DNA of 64,000 nucleotides, taken from the NCBI RefSeq assembly GCF_013359865.1, contig NZ_JABMCE010000083.1:102495-166494 (forward strand), written 5' to 3'. The stretch comes from Curtobacterium pusillum (GTDB lineage Bacteria > Actinomycetota > Actinomycetes > Actinomycetales > Microbacteriaceae). This document shows, piece by piece, positions 25,701-34,949 of this stretch. The notes beneath the pieces were generated by a model, which was not told the origin of the DNA, did not search any database, and worked only from the letters and a program-made list of their open reading frames with translations. The position numbers were made by a program, and so were the translations under genes. Each line of letters starts with the position of its first letter. Position 1 is the stretch's first letter.

Positions 25701-26575
25701 GCACGCAGGGGCGGTTCGTCGACGGTGCGTCCCAGGGCGCGGGTCCCGGTGCGCCCGCGTCGGGTGCGATCACCCGCACGAAGCGCTGGTTGGTCGCGCT
25801 CGACATCGACGGCACGACCATGCGCGAGGACGGAGTCGTCACCGACACCGTGCTCGCCGCGATCCGCGACGCCGAGGCCGCCGGTCACGAGGTCATGCTC
25901 GCCACCGGGCGCAGCGAGGGCATGACCGTGCCACTCCTGTCCACCCTCGGGATCACACCGAGGTACCTCGTGTGCGCGAACGGGGCGCTGACCCTCGCCC
26001 GGCGGGACGACGGCTCCTACGAGCGCGTGCACGTCGAGACGTTCGACCCCTCCGAGGTCCTGCAGACCATCCACGGTGCCCTGACGAACGCCGAGTTCGG
26101 CGTGGAGGACGAGACCGGGCACTTCCTGCTGTCCGGCAACTTCCCGGACGACGCCATGACCGTCTCCGGTGAGCACGTGTCCTTCGAGCAGCTGCTCGGG
26201 GTCGAGGCGACTCGTGTCGTCGTGATCTCCCCGGGCCACGACACCGAGGACTTCCTGCAGATCGTCGAGCGGATGGGGCTGCACAAGGTCTCGTACTCGG
26301 TGGGCTGGACCTCGTGGCTCGACATCGCTCCCGAGGGCGTGACGAAGGCCACCGCCATGGAGCGCGTCCGCGAGTGGCTCGACATCCCGCGCTCACGGGT
26401 CTTCGCCGCGGGTGACGGCCGGAACGACATCGACATGCTGCGGTGGGCCTCCACCTCGGGGCGCGGGGTCGTCATGGGGCAGGCGCCCGACGACGTCGTC
26501 GACGCGGGGAACGAGCTCACCGGCGGGGTCACCGACGACGGGCTGGCCGCGGCCCTCGACTCCCTGCCGCGCTGA
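25697..26575 (+). CDS. HAD-superfamily hydrolase, Cof type
   Basis: A 292-residue phosphatase of the Cof/IIB subfamily. Motif I is [11 protein letters not shown] (two Asp near residues 37-39), motif II is ATGRSEGM, and the C-terminal motif IV reads [16 protein letters not shown] near 237. It probably dephosphorylates a sugar phosphate or flavin-type metabolite. About 30 extra N-terminal residues, Gly/Ala-rich, precede the fold. ATGA overlap with serS makes this a serS-hydrolase operon, which is common in actinobacteria. Confidence 0.87.
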   Translation: MSTQGRFVDGASQGAGPGAPASGAITRTKRWLVALDIDGTTMREDGVVTDTVLAAIRDAEAAGHEVMLATGRSEGMTVPLLSTLGITPRYLVCANGALTLARRDDGSYERVHVETFDPSEVLQTIHGALTNAEFGVEDETGHFLLSGNFPDDAMTVSGEHVSFEQLLGVEATRVVVISPGHDTEDFLQIVERMGLHKVSYSVGWTSWLDIAPEGVTKATAMERVREWLDIPRSRVFAAGDGRNDIDMLRWASTSGRGVVMGQAPDDVVDAGNELTGGVTDDGLAAALDSLPR

Positions 26576-26643
26576 CGCGCGGGTACGACCGGAGGCCCGC
26601 TAGACTGCCGTCGATCCGTCACGCCGCGTGCATGGCCGGGTCG

Positions 26644-26731
26644 GGAGGGTTGTCCGAGCGGCCGATGGAGCCTGTCTTGAAAACAGGTGGGCAGAGATGT
26701 CTCGTGGGTTCGAATCCCACACCCTCCGCCA
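26644..26731 (+). tRNA. tRNA-Ser, anticodon TGA
   Basis: An 88-nt class II tRNA. The acceptor stem GGAGGGT pairs with ACCCTCC, followed by discriminator G and an encoded CCA. The anticodon stem-loop is CCTGT-CT-TGA-AA-ACAGG with anticodon at 26678-26680, reading UCA. A long variable arm precedes the T stem-loop with TTCGAATC. A TAGACT box lies at 26601-26606. Confidence 0.96.
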
Positions 26732-26740
26732 GTGCCCGTC

Positions 26741-27178
26741 TCAGGAGCCGGTGCCGGTGGCCGGGTCGAACCGCTGCTGGTCGAACAGTCGCCCCGTGAT
26801 CGACGTCGGGACGATCCGCACGTGCGCGAGCTTCGGCGCGGGGAGCAGGGAACGGATCTCGTAGCCCGCCGGGGGTTCTTCGTCCGTGCGCTCGGGGAGC
26901 CCGTGCGCGATGACGCTCCAGGCGGTCCAGCCGTCGTGCTCGTCGACCTCGAACGCCACGTCGACACCGGCCTCGACCGCGGCGAGGATGACGCTGCTCG
27001 ACGTGGCGAAGTGGATGCTCCGGTCCACGGAGACGTAGTTCACCGGGAGGATCTCGACCTCCCCGTCCCGGATCATCGCGATCCGTCCCAGTCGGCACCG
27101 GTGCAGGTGCGTCCAGCACTGGTCCGGGGTGAGGCGCAGCACGGGGGACTCGGCGCCGTCGAGTTCGTCGGGGGACAC
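26741..27178 (-). CDS. Pyridoxamine 5'-phosphate oxidase-family (FMN-binding) protein
   Basis: A 145-residue split-barrel flavin-binding protein. Its signature is LGRIAMIRDGEVEILPVNYVSVDRSIHFAT (about 30-60), as in the small PPOX-like proteins found in DosR regulons and near stress genes. Function is unproven; F420 or FMN binding is plausible. It is the last gene of a three-gene minus-strand operon with a membrane protein and a 50-residue protein. A candidate DosR-like box is upstream of the operon at 27929. GTG 27178 is 8 bp after the previous stop. Confidence 0.78.
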   Translation of the reverse strand: MSPDELDGAESPVLRLTPDQCWTHLHRCRLGRIAMIRDGEVEILPVNYVSVDRSIHFATSSSVILAAVEAGVDVAFEVDEHDGWTAWSVIAHGLPERTDEEPPAGYEIRSLLPAPKLAHVRIVPTSITGRLFDQQRFDPATGTGS

Positions 27179-27186
27179 GGTCGACC

Positions 27187-27744
27187 TCACCGCGCCCCGG
27201 CGGTGTTCGCCGCGGCGGCCCGCCGTGCGTGGCGGAAGCCGAGGGCCGCGAGGAACGCCATCACGACCGCCCCGACGTACGCGACGACGGCGCCGATGAG
27301 TGCGAACGTCGCGACGGTGTCGAAGGCGTAGGCGTTGAGGAGCAGTCCGCGCAGGGTCTCGCCGCGGAAGACCGTCTCCACCTCGGACTGCAGCTTCTGG
27401 TCGTCGGGGTCGGCCTGCGCCTTCGTCGACAGCTGGGCGTAGGTCTGGCCGCCGGTCATCTCCTCGAGGTGCACGGCGATGTAGTGGTCGGCCCAGGCCT
27501 TCGCCTGCGCTCCGGTCTCGAGCTGCTGGCCCGCGTACCGGTTCAGGTACGGGCCGATCTCCTTGCTGGCCAGGGCCTTGCTGCCCTTGGCGGGGAAGAA
27601 GATCTTCTGCGCGACGAGCTGCTCCCGGACCTGGTCGTGCACGTACACGTGCGCCCAGGTCATGAGCACGCCCGCGAGGAGGAGCACGACGGCGATGACC
27701 GCGCCGCTCGCGGAGAGGAGACGGTCGAGTGCGGTTCGGTTCAC
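27187..27744 (-). CDS. Membrane protein of unknown function, two-helix
   Basis: A 185-residue protein with one hydrophobic helix near the N-terminus (about 12-32) and another near 145-168. Between them is a soluble extracytoplasmic segment rich in Lys, Gln and Ala (KALASKEIGPYLNRYAGQQLE). I do not recognise the family. It starts with GTG 27744, overlapping the stop of the 50-residue ORF upstream (GTGA), and is followed by the PPOX-like gene. Its position in a probable DosR-type operon suggests a hypoxia or stress role. Confidence 0.65.
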   Translation of the reverse strand: MNRTALDRLLSASGAVIAVVLLLAGVLMTWAHVYVHDQVREQLVAQKIFFPAKGSKALASKEIGPYLNRYAGQQLETGAQAKAWADHYIAVHLEEMTGGQTYAQLSTKAQADPDDQKLQSEVETVFRGETLRGLLLNAYAFDTVATFALIGAVVAYVGAVVMAFLAALGFRHARRAAAANTAGAR

Positions 27745-27893
27745 GATTCCTGGGTTCCTTCCCGGTGTTCACGATCCCGTGGTGCGGCGTGGCGGTCGGC
27801 TTCCTCGCGCTCCTGAGCACGCCGACGGGAGTCGCGCTTGAGGCGCTCCCATTCGGCCTCGGGGACTCGTCTGACCTCGTCGCTCTCGGGCAT
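27741..27893 (-). CDS. Small highly charged protein, 50 residues, operon leader gene
   Basis: ATG 27893 opens a 50-residue frame, MPESDEVRRVPEAEWERLKR at the start, with nearly half of all residues Arg, Glu, Asp or Lys and no hydrophobic segment. It probably forms one long helix. Its TGA overlaps the GTG of the downstream membrane-protein gene by 4 nt, the same coupling used by other real genes here. A DosR-like box sits 36-49 bp upstream of its start. I know of no named family. Coding is supported by the overlap and codon pattern, not by homology. Confidence 0.6.
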   Translation of the reverse strand: MPESDEVRRVPEAEWERLKRDSRRRAQEREEADRHAAPRDREHREGTQES

Positions 27894-27928
27894 GCCTCCA
27901 CGATGGCGGCGGTCGTGCGGTGGAGGGA

Positions 27929-27942
27929 GGGCCCTTGGTCCC
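27929..27942. promoter_or_regulatory. Candidate DosR/DevR-type box, site 1
   Basis: GGGCCCTTGGTCCC resembles the DosR family dyad GGGAC-N4-GTCCC (one arm mismatch). It lies upstream of the 50-residue protein/membrane protein/PPOX operon and just after the end of the response-regulator gene. It matches site 2 (30334) at 12 of 14 positions, including the central CCTTGG. Confidence 0.6.
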
Positions 27943-27957
27943 GGATCCGTCGCCGGG

Positions 27958-28572
27958 TCAGGACCGGCGCGCTCCGTACACCGCAGCCTGGGTGCGACGC
28001 TCGAGGTGCAGTTTGCCGAGGAGGACCGTGACGTTGTTCTTCACGGTCTTCTCCGCGATGTGGAGCCGTTCGCCGATCTGACGGTTCGTGAGTCCGTCGA
28101 CGATGAGGTCGAGGATCTGCGTCTCGCGCAGCGTCAGTCCCGCATCGTCGACGGGTGCGATGGTGGAGCGGATCCGCCGCGTGGCCTCGGCCGGGAACAG
28201 CGACGATCCGGTGGCGGCTCGTCGGACCGCGTCGACCAGGTTGTTCCCGCGGATGTCCTTGAGCACGTACCCGATCGCCCCGGCGAGCACCGCGGACCGC
28301 ATCGCCTCGTCGTCGTCGTAAGCGGTCAGCATCAGGCACGCGAGCTCGGGGCGGGCGGACCGGACCGTCCGGCAGAGGTCGATCCCGCTGCCGTCGGGGA
28401 GCCGCACGTCGAGGACGGCGACGTCCGGACGGGTCGCGGTGATCCGGGGCACGGCGCGGGCGAGGGACTCGGCCTCACCGACCACCTCGATGTCGGGTTG
28501 GGCGTCCAGGACGCGCGCGACGCCCTGCCGGACGAGTTCGTGGTCGTCGACGAGGAACACCCGGAGCGTCAT
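27958..28572 (-). CDS. NarL/DevR(DosR)-family response regulator
   Basis: A 204-residue two-domain regulator. The receiver domain has acidic DD (residues 9-10), phospho-acceptor Asp in [13 protein letters not shown] (near 54) and Lys in YVLKDIRG (near 105). The C-terminal LuxR/GerE helix-turn-helix reads [25 protein letters not shown], then [15 protein letters not shown]. The spacing and the TVKNNVT recognition helix match the DosR/DevR group. Its ATG overlaps the stop of the kinase gene, so it is co-expressed with it. Predicted targets are the two GGGMCCTTGGTCYC sites. Confidence 0.87.
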   Translation of the reverse strand: MTLRVFLVDDHELVRQGVARVLDAQPDIEVVGEAESLARAVPRITATRPDVAVLDVRLPDGSGIDLCRTVRSARPELACLMLTAYDDDEAMRSAVLAGAIGYVLKDIRGNNLVDAVRRAATGSSLFPAEATRRIRSTIAPVDDAGLTLRETQILDLIVDGLTNRQIGERLHIAEKTVKNNVTVLLGKLHLERRTQAAVYGARRS

Positions 28573-30263
28573 GCCGCCTGCTCCGCCGTGAGCGGTACGC
28601 GCCAGGTCATGCTCGTGCCGCCGCCGTCACGACCGTCGAGCGCGTAGTGACCGCCTCGCGCCGCGGCCCGTGCCGCCAGGTTCGCCGTGCCGCTCGGGCG
28701 CCCCCGGTCCCGGAGCCCTCGACCGTCGTCGTCCACGCGGACGGTGACGTGTCCGTCGTCGATCACGAGCCGGACGTCGGCGGTCGTGGCGGCTGCGTGT
28801 CGTCCGACGTTCGTCAGCGACTCGCGCACGACCGCGACGATGTCGTCACCGAGCTCGTCCGGCACGAGCACGTCGACGGCACCGCCGAAGGTGACGCTCG
28901 GCGGTGCCGGGAGCATCGGCGCCACCTCGGAGACGATGTCGAGCACGCGGTGGCGGATCGTCGTCCTCGTGTCCCGCGGCCGGCTGTTGAGCGCGAACAC
29001 CGCCGTCCTGATCTCGGCGATCGCGGTGTCGATGGCCTCGATCTGGTCGGCGAGGTCCTGGCGCAGCGCGGTCGGCACGGCCGGTTCCAGACCCTGCAGG
29101 GTGAGGCCCGCGGCGAACAGACGCTGGATGACGTGGTCGTGCAGGTCGCGGGCGATGCGGCTCCGGTCCTCGATCCGCTGAAGCTCCTGCCGGTCGTGCC
29201 GTCCGCGGGCCAGCGCGATGGCGACGCTCGCCTGGGCGGCGAACTCGGCGGCGAGGTCGAGCTCGACGTCGTCGAACCGCGCGCGACCGGTGCGACGGGC
29301 GAGCAGGAGCGTGCCGAACGGGCCCTCCGTGGCCGAGAACGGCACGGCGGCGGCCCAGCGGAGGTGCTCCGGCCAGGTCGGGTCCTCCTCGCCGAGGTCA
29401 CCGGTCGTCACGTTGCCGCTCTCGAGCGAACGGGCTGCGATCGACCCGGACGGGTGCGCGATCGTGGTCGTGGCGGTGTCCGCCCCGAGGCCCCTCGCCC
29501 CGTCGACCCGCAGCGATGCGCCGTCCGGCACGAGGATGCACGCGAAGTCGGCGTCGGCCAGCGGCGCCACCCGGTCGACGACGATCCCGAGCCCGTCGGG
29601 CGCGTCGGACGAGAGCAGCGCCGTCGTGACGTCGGCGAGTGCCGCGGACCACTCCTGCCGACGACGGGACTCGTCGTAGAGCCGGGCGTGGTCGATCGCG
29701 GCACCGGCGGTGGCGGCCAGCGACACGACGAGTTCTTCGTCCTCCTCGCTGAAGGGGCGGTCGTCGTCCCTCGTCAGGTAGAGGTTCCCGAAGAGTTCGT
29801 CCCGGACGCGGATCGGCACCCCGAGGAAGGCGCCCATCGGCGGGTGGTGCGGCGGGAACCCGACCGAGTCCGGAGCCGAGGCGATGTCCGCGACCCGGAC
29901 CGGGCGTTCGGTCGTGAGGATCGCGCCGAGCAGGCCTCGGCCGTGCGGCAGGTCACCGATCGCGGCGACCTCGGCGTCGGACATCCCGACGTGGACGAAC
30001 TGCTCGAGCGAGCCGTCGGGTGCGAGGACCCCCATCGCGCCGTACCGGGCACCGACCAGTTCGACGCCGGCATCGACGATCCGGCGCAGGACGGTGGGGA
30101 GGTCGAGTTCGTCGACCACCAGCCGGTTGGCCCGGAGCAACCCGCGCAGCCGTCCCTGGGTGGCGAGCACCTCCTGCGCGCGGTCCACGAGTTCGCTGAT
30201 CGAGCGCTCGAGAGCAGTGCGCGGCGCATTGGGGAAGTCGAGACGTTCCTGGTCGTGCGGCAC
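28569..30263 (-). CDS. DosS/DevS-like sensor histidine kinase with tandem GAF domains
   Basis: A 564-residue kinase. Two GAF domains lie at about 60-200 and 225-365. In DosS-type proteins the first binds heme and senses O2, NO or CO. The HisKA_3 region has [18 protein letters not shown] near residue 378 (phospho-His), and the ATPase domain has [13 protein letters not shown] and DDGRGL near the end. GTG 30263 has a good RBS (GAGGG, 8 nt upstream). Whether the GAF histidine ligand is conserved cannot be decided by eye. It is divergent from the universal stress protein gene; a DosR-like box lies between. Confidence 0.86.
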   Translation of the reverse strand: MPHDQERLDFPNAPRTALERSISELVDRAQEVLATQGRLRGLLRANRLVVDELDLPTVLRRIVDAGVELVGARYGAMGVLAPDGSLEQFVHVGMSDAEVAAIGDLPHGRGLLGAILTTERPVRVADIASAPDSVGFPPHHPPMGAFLGVPIRVRDELFGNLYLTRDDDRPFSEEDEELVVSLAATAGAAIDHARLYDESRRRQEWSAALADVTTALLSSDAPDGLGIVVDRVAPLADADFACILVPDGASLRVDGARGLGADTATTTIAHPSGSIAARSLESGNVTTGDLGEEDPTWPEHLRWAAAVPFSATEGPFGTLLLARRTGRARFDDVELDLAAEFAAQASVAIALARGRHDRQELQRIEDRSRIARDLHDHVIQRLFAAGLTLQGLEPAVPTALRQDLADQIEAIDTAIAEIRTAVFALNSRPRDTRTTIRHRVLDIVSEVAPMLPAPPSVTFGGAVDVLVPDELGDDIVAVVRESLTNVGRHAAATTADVRLVIDDGHVTVRVDDDGRGLRDRGRPSGTANLAARAAARGGHYALDGRDGGGTSMTWRVPLTAEQAA

Positions 30264-30333
30264 GGGTTCCCTCCTCGTCCTGCCCCCAGCGTACGGCGGC
30301 CCGCACCGTGCGGCGGTGTCCGCCCGTCCGCGC

Positions 30334-30347
30334 GGGACCTTGGTCTC
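30334..30347. promoter_or_regulatory. Candidate DosR/DevR-type box, site 2
   Basis: GGGACCTTGGTCTC matches the DosR dyad GGGAC-N4-GTCCC with one mismatch. It lies in the divergent promoter between the sensor kinase gene and the USP-phosphoketolase operon, centred about 57 bp before the USP ATG. Confidence 0.65.
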
Positions 30348-30396
30348 TTCTGCTCCCGGTCGTCGCGCCGGACGATCGGTACGGGAAGGACGACGG

Positions 30397-31227
30397 ATGA
30401 CACAGCGGTACATCGTCGGGTACGACGACTCGGGCCCGAGCCGACGCGCGCTCGAGTGGGCGCTCCGCCGGGCGTCGGCGAACGGCGGACACGTGCTGCT
30501 CGCCCACGTCCGACCGGGCGTCGCTCCCGGACCCGGCGTGACGGACGACGCCCCGGACGACCGCACGACCAGTGCCGGCGCCGGTGCCAGGAGTCGTCAT
30601 CCGGACCTTGCGATCGGTTCCGTCACGTTGGACGGCGACGTCGTCACGGCGCTCCTCGGCATCGTGGACCCGACGGACGTCCTGGTCGTCGGCACCCACA
30701 AGACCGGCCACCTGCACGGCCGGGCCCTCGGCACGACCGGGCTGTCCCTCGCCGCCGGCGCGACGTGCGCCGTGGTCGTGGTGCCGGACACCGACCTGCG
30801 CTTCCGGCGCGGGGTCGTGGCCGGAGTGGCCCCGGGCGCACACGTGGCTGCCGTCTGCGCGGCGGCGGCGGCCGAGGCGGACGTCCGCGGCGACGAGCTC
30901 GTGCTGCTCCGGGCCGGGGAGAGCGGCGGCCGCCAGGACGGCTCGGACGTGCTCGTCGACGCCGCCAGGCGGTTGCAGGAGGCGAACCCCGCGCTCCGCG
31001 TCTCGTGTCGGTCGACGAGCCGCGAGGTCGCGCCGGCCCTGCTCGACGCAGCACTCGGCCACGCCCTCCTCGTCATCGGCGCTCCGCACCCCCGGCGGCT
31101 GTCGGCCGGTCACCTCAGCACCGTCCTCCACGACGTCCTCATCAACCTCACCGCCCCGGTCCTCGTCACGCGGACCGGCGGCCAGGACCACCCCGCACCA
31201 CCCCGAACCGCGAAGGAGACGGCATGA
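30397..31227 (+). CDS. Universal stress protein, tandem-domain
   Basis: A 276-residue protein with two UspA-like halves. The first opens [20 protein letters not shown] and contains the ATP-loop-like [33 protein letters not shown] in outline (near 100-125). The second is more divergent and ends [15 protein letters not shown]. Tandem USPs of this kind are classic DosR-regulon members in mycobacteria. It overlaps the phosphoketolase start (ATGA), tying a dormancy-type USP to a central-carbon enzyme in one transcript. Confidence 0.85.
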   Translation: MTQRYIVGYDDSGPSRRALEWALRRASANGGHVLLAHVRPGVAPGPGVTDDAPDDRTTSAGAGARSRHPDLAIGSVTLDGDVVTALLGIVDPTDVLVVGTHKTGHLHGRALGTTGLSLAAGATCAVVVVPDTDLRFRRGVVAGVAPGAHVAAVCAAAAAEADVRGDELVLLRAGESGGRQDGSDVLVDAARRLQEANPALRVSCRSTSREVAPALLDAALGHALLVIGAPHPRRLSAGHLSTVLHDVLINLTAPVLVTRTGGQDHPAPPRTAKETA

Positions 31228-33755
31228 CCGACACGACGACCAGCGACCCCGAGACCAGTGAGCGTCAGACCGCCTTCCGGCGGGGCAGCGGCCGGGAGGT
31301 CGACGAGCGCGCACTCGACCGGCTCGACACCTGGTGGCGGACGGCGAACTACCTCTCGGTCGGGCAGATCTACCTGCTCGACAACCCGTTGCTGCGCCGT
31401 CCGCTGCGTCGCGAGGACGTGAAGCCGCGCCTGCTCGGGCACTGGGGGACGACCCCCGGGCTGAACTTCGTCTACGCCCACCTCAACCGGGCGATCGGCG
31501 AACGCGACCTCGACACGGTCTTCGTCACGGGTCCGGGCCACGGCGGGCCGGGCATGGTCGCGAACGCGTACCTCGACGGCACGTACAGCGAGGTGTACCC
31601 GGGCATCACACGGGACGAGGACGGCATCAGGAAGCTCTTCCGGCAGTTCTCGTTCCCCGGTGGGATCCCGAGCCACGCGGCGCCCGAGACGCCGGGGTCC
31701 TTCCACGAGGGCGGCGAACTCGGCTACGCGCTCTCGCACGCCTACGGTGCCGCGTTCGACAACCCCGACCTGCTGGTCGCCGCGGTCGTCGGTGACGGCG
31801 AGGCGGAGACCGGGCCGCTCGCCACGAGCTGGCACTCGAACAAGTTCATCGACCCGCTGCACGACGGCGTGGTCCTGCCGATCCTGCACCTCAACGGCTA
31901 CAAGATCGCGAACCCGACCGTGCTCGCCCGCATCCCCGAGGAGGAACTGCTCGACCTGATGCGCGGCTACGGGCACACGCCGTACGTCGTCTCCGGCGGG
32001 TTCGACGGCGAGGACCCACGCGCCGTGCACCGACGGATGGCAGAGACCCTCGACGCGGTCCTCGACCAGATCGCGGACATCAAGGCGGCTGCGGCCGCCG
32101 GCACCCTGCGGGAACGCCCGGCCTGGCCGATGATCATCATGCGCACCCCGAAGGGCTGGACGTGCCCGCGCGAGATCGACGGCAAGCCGGCCGAGGGGAA
32201 CTGGCGTGCGCACCAGGTGCCGCTCGCGAGCGCCCGCGACACCGACGAGCACCTGCACGTCCTCGAGGGCTGGCTCCGCTCCTACCGTCCCGAGGAGCTC
32301 TTCGACGACCGGGGTGCCCCGGTCCCGCTCGCCACGGCGCTCGCACCCGAGGGCGACTGCCGGATGAGCGCGAACCCGGTGGCGAACGGCGGCCTGCTGA
32401 AACGGGACCTGGTCCTGCCGGACTTCCGGGACCACGCGGTCGAGGTGCCCACCAACGGCGGCTCCGTCAGTGAATCCACCCGCGTGCTCGGTGGATGGCT
32501 CGCCGAGGTGGTGCGGCGGAACCCGACGAACTTCCGGATCTTCGGTCCCGACGAGACCGCATCGAACCGGCTCGGCGCGGTCCTCGACGTCACGGACAAG
32601 CAGTGGGACGCCGAGATCGTCCCCTCCGACGAGCACCTCGCGCGGGCCGGGCGTGTCATGGAGATGCTCAGCGAGCACCAGTGCCAGGGATGGCTCGAGG
32701 GGTACCTCCTCACCGGCCGGCACGGCGTCTTCACCAGTTACGAGGCGTTCATCCACATCGTCGACTCGATGCTCAACCAGCACGCGAAGTGGCTGAAGGT
32801 GAGCAAGACGATCCCGTGGCGCCGCCCCGTCGCCTCCCTGAACTACCTGCTGTCGTCGCACGTCTGGCGACAGGACCACAACGGCCTGTCCCACCAGGAC
32901 CCCGGCTTCATCGACCACGTCGTCAACAAGAAGCCCGACGTCGTGCGCGTGTACCTGCCGTTCGACGCGAACACCCTGCTGTCCACCTACGACCACTGCC
33001 TCCGCTCGGTGGACTACGTCAACGTCGTCGTGGCGGGGAAGCAGCCGACCTTCAACTGGCTCGGGATGGACGAGGCGATCGCCCACATGACCCGCGGCCT
33101 CGGCATCTTCGCCTGGGCGGGGAACGAGGCGCCCGGAGAGGAGCCCGACGTCGTCATGGCGTGCGCGGGCGACGTCCCGACGCTCGAGACCCTCGCCGCG
33201 GTGTCGATCCTCCGCGAGGAGGTCCCGGAGCTGCGGGTGCGCGTCGTCAACGTGGTCGACCTCATGCGGCTCGTGTCCGAGGGGGAGCACCCGCACGGCC
33301 TGTCCGATGCGGAGTTCGACGCGGTGTTCACCACCGACAAGCCGATCGTGTTCGCGTACCACGGGTACCCGTGGCTGATCCACCGGCTCGCGTACCGCAG
33401 GCACGGCCACCCGAACCTGCACGTGCGCGGGTACACCGAGGAGGGCACCACGACGACGCCGTTCGACATGGTGATGCTCAACGACATGGACCGGTACCAC
33501 CTGGTCATCGACGTGCTCGACCGGGTCCCGGGGCTCGGCTCGCGGTTCGCCGGCCTCCGTCAGCGCATGCAGGACAAGCGCGTCACCGCCCGGGCGTACA
33601 CCCGGGAGCACGGCGAGGACATCCCCGAGGTCGCGGACTGGACCTGGACCGGCCGGGACGCCGCGGGCACGGCGCACGAGGCCGACGCGGTGCGCTCGGC
33701 GAACGTCGGCACGGCGCTCTCGCCGAGTGCGACCACCGGCGGGGACAACGAGTGA
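31224..33755 (+). CDS. xfp: Xylulose-5-phosphate/fructose-6-phosphate phosphoketolase
   Basis: An 843-residue thiamine-diphosphate enzyme that splits xylulose-5-P (and often fructose-6-P) into acetyl-phosphate plus an aldose phosphate. The N-terminal domain has [19 protein letters not shown] (about 105-123) and the TPP motif [11 protein letters not shown]...N (near 190). The middle domain has [13 protein letters not shown], and the C-terminus is a transketolase-like lobe. Length is normal. It is translationally coupled to the universal stress protein and downstream of a DosR-like box, so it may serve as an oxygen-limited acetyl-phosphate/ATP route. No acetate kinase or phosphotransacetylase is nearby. 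Confidence 0.95.
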   Translation: MTDTTTSDPETSERQTAFRRGSGREVDERALDRLDTWWRTANYLSVGQIYLLDNPLLRRPLRREDVKPRLLGHWGTTPGLNFVYAHLNRAIGERDLDTVFVTGPGHGGPGMVANAYLDGTYSEVYPGITRDEDGIRKLFRQFSFPGGIPSHAAPETPGSFHEGGELGYALSHAYGAAFDNPDLLVAAVVGDGEAETGPLATSWHSNKFIDPLHDGVVLPILHLNGYKIANPTVLARIPEEELLDLMRGYGHTPYVVSGGFDGEDPRAVHRRMAETLDAVLDQIADIKAAAAAGTLRERPAWPMIIMRTPKGWTCPREIDGKPAEGNWRAHQVPLASARDTDEHLHVLEGWLRSYRPEELFDDRGAPVPLATALAPEGDCRMSANPVANGGLLKRDLVLPDFRDHAVEVPTNGGSVSESTRVLGGWLAEVVRRNPTNFRIFGPDETASNRLGAVLDVTDKQWDAEIVPSDEHLARAGRVMEMLSEHQCQGWLEGYLLTGRHGVFTSYEAFIHIVDSMLNQHAKWLKVSKTIPWRRPVASLNYLLSSHVWRQDHNGLSHQDPGFIDHVVNKKPDVVRVYLPFDANTLLSTYDHCLRSVDYVNVVVAGKQPTFNWLGMDEAIAHMTRGLGIFAWAGNEAPGEEPDVVMACAGDVPTLETLAAVSILREEVPELRVRVVNVVDLMRLVSEGEHPHGLSDAEFDAVFTTDKPIVFAYHGYPWLIHRLAYRRHGHPNLHVRGYTEEGTTTTPFDMVMLNDMDRYHLVIDVLDRVPGLGSRFAGLRQRMQDKRVTARAYTREHGEDIPEVADWTWTGRDAAGTAHEADAVRSANVGTALSPSATTGGDNE

Positions 33756-33833
33756 GGGCAGCGGTGCCGTCCGGTGCGGACCGGCGACGCCGCCGCGTCC
33801 GCGACCGCCCACGGCCAGCATCGTGGCGGGGCC

Positions 33834-33852
33834 GACCCGCGCCTCCAGGTCG
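33834..33852. repeat. Palindromic repeat family A, degenerate half copy
   Basis: GACCCGCGCCTCCAG is identical to the right arm of the copy at 51553-51598, but no complementary left arm lies upstream. It sits between the convergent ends of the phosphoketolase and LacI-type genes. It looks like a decayed copy. Confidence 0.45.
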
Positions 33853-33864
33853 AGTGCGGGAACG

Positions 33865-34881
33865 TCAGCGACGCACGTCGCATCCGCAACTCGCACCGAG
33901 CACCAGCTCCGCGGGCACGAGGTCGCGGTGCCACTGGCCGTCGGCCTCCTGGCTCAGGACGCGGTCGACGGCCGCGGCGGCCATCGCGGCCACCGGCTGC
34001 CGGACCGTGCTGAGCTGCGGGTTCGTGAAGTCGGCCTCGGCGGTGCCGTCGAACGACACGATGGCGACGTCGGAGGGCACGGAGAGGCCGAGTTCGTAGA
34101 GCGCGCGGAGCACGCCGACGGCCTGCATGTCGGAGCTGACGAAGACGGCTCGGGGACGGTTCGGAGCGCCGAACATCCGCAGTCCGGCGGCGTACCCGCC
34201 CGCGCGGGAGAAGTCCGTGCGCACGATCGGACCGTCCTGCACGCCGCCGTCGCGGAGCGCGTTCTGCCACCCCTGCTCGCGGAGGTCCATGTCGGAGCCG
34301 GCGTGACCGATGACGAGGCCGATCGAGCGGTAGCCGTGTGAGACGAGGTGCGTCGTGCCCTCGTGCGCTCCACGGAGGGCGTCCACGCCGGTGCTCGCGA
34401 ACTCCGGCACCTCGAAGAACGTGTTGAGCAGCACCATCGGGAGACCGGGGTCGACGAGGGTGGACAGGTCGGGCCGGGTCATGACGCTGGCGACGATGAG
34501 CCCGTCCACCTGGCGCGCGGACACGCTCCGCATCCGGTCGCGCTCGAGTGCGGCGTCGCCGTGGCTGCTCGACATGAGGACGTCGTAGCCGCGTGCGCCG
34601 GCGGCGTGTCCGACCGCGTCCGCGACCTCGGACCAGAACGGGTTGTCGAGTTCGGGGACGACGAACCCGAGCATCTTCGACGACCCCGTGCGGAGCGCCT
34701 GTGCGCTCGCGTTCGGCCGGTAGCCGAGGACCCGGATGGCGTCGCGGACCCGAGCGGCGGTGGCGGACGCGACCGGGCGGGGACCGTCGTGCACGACGTA
34801 GCTGACGACGGAGGTGCTCACGCCCGCGTACCGGGCGACGTCGGCGCGGGTGACCGCCCTGGGGCTGGACGGGTTGCTCAC
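33865..34881 (-). CDS. LacI family transcriptional regulator (sugar locus 1)
   Basis: A 338-residue repressor. The N-terminal HTH and hinge read RADVARYAGVSTSVVSYVV and GYRPNASAQALRTG. The periplasmic-binding-protein-like effector domain runs from about 62 to 330. The ending CGC near the C-terminus (ELVLGASCGCD) is typical of this subgroup. GTG 34881 was chosen because AAGGTGG lies 5 nt upstream; a GTG at 34890 has no RBS. It is co-directional with the dehydrogenase behind a strong hairpin, and probably binds the CAACGCGTTG palindrome in front of the ABC operon. Confidence 0.87.
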   Translation of the reverse strand: MSNPSSPRAVTRADVARYAGVSTSVVSYVVHDGPRPVASATAARVRDAIRVLGYRPNASAQALRTGSSKMLGFVVPELDNPFWSEVADAVGHAAGARGYDVLMSSSHGDAALERDRMRSVSARQVDGLIVASVMTRPDLSTLVDPGLPMVLLNTFFEVPEFASTGVDALRGAHEGTTHLVSHGYRSIGLVIGHAGSDMDLREQGWQNALRDGGVQDGPIVRTDFSRAGGYAAGLRMFGAPNRPRAVFVSSDMQAVGVLRALYELGLSVPSDVAIVSFDGTAEADFTNPQLSTVRQPVAAMAAAAVDRVLSQEADGQWHRDLVPAELVLGASCGCDVRR

Positions 34882-34899
34882 GATTGCCACCTTCGACGG

Positions 34900-34941
34900 G
34901 TTCGGGTGTCGTCCCCCGTGACACGGGGACGACACCCGAAC
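34900..34941. terminator. Perfect 17-bp stem hairpin between dehydrogenase and lacI-type gene
   Basis: GTTCGGGTGTCGTCCCC (34900-34916) pairs perfectly with 34925-34941 around an 8-nt loop CGTGACAC. It starts 8 bp after the dehydrogenase stop on the minus strand and 19 bp before the regulator start. There is no T-run, so it may cause termination, partial read-through or RNA stabilisation. Confidence 0.65.
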
Positions 34942-34949
34942 GGCACTTC

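Noticed and set aside
28647..31223. 858-codon upstream extension of the phosphoketolase frame
   Set aside because: It runs antisense to the sensor kinase and overlaps the universal stress protein; the ATG at 31224 matches the normal phosphoketolase N-terminus.
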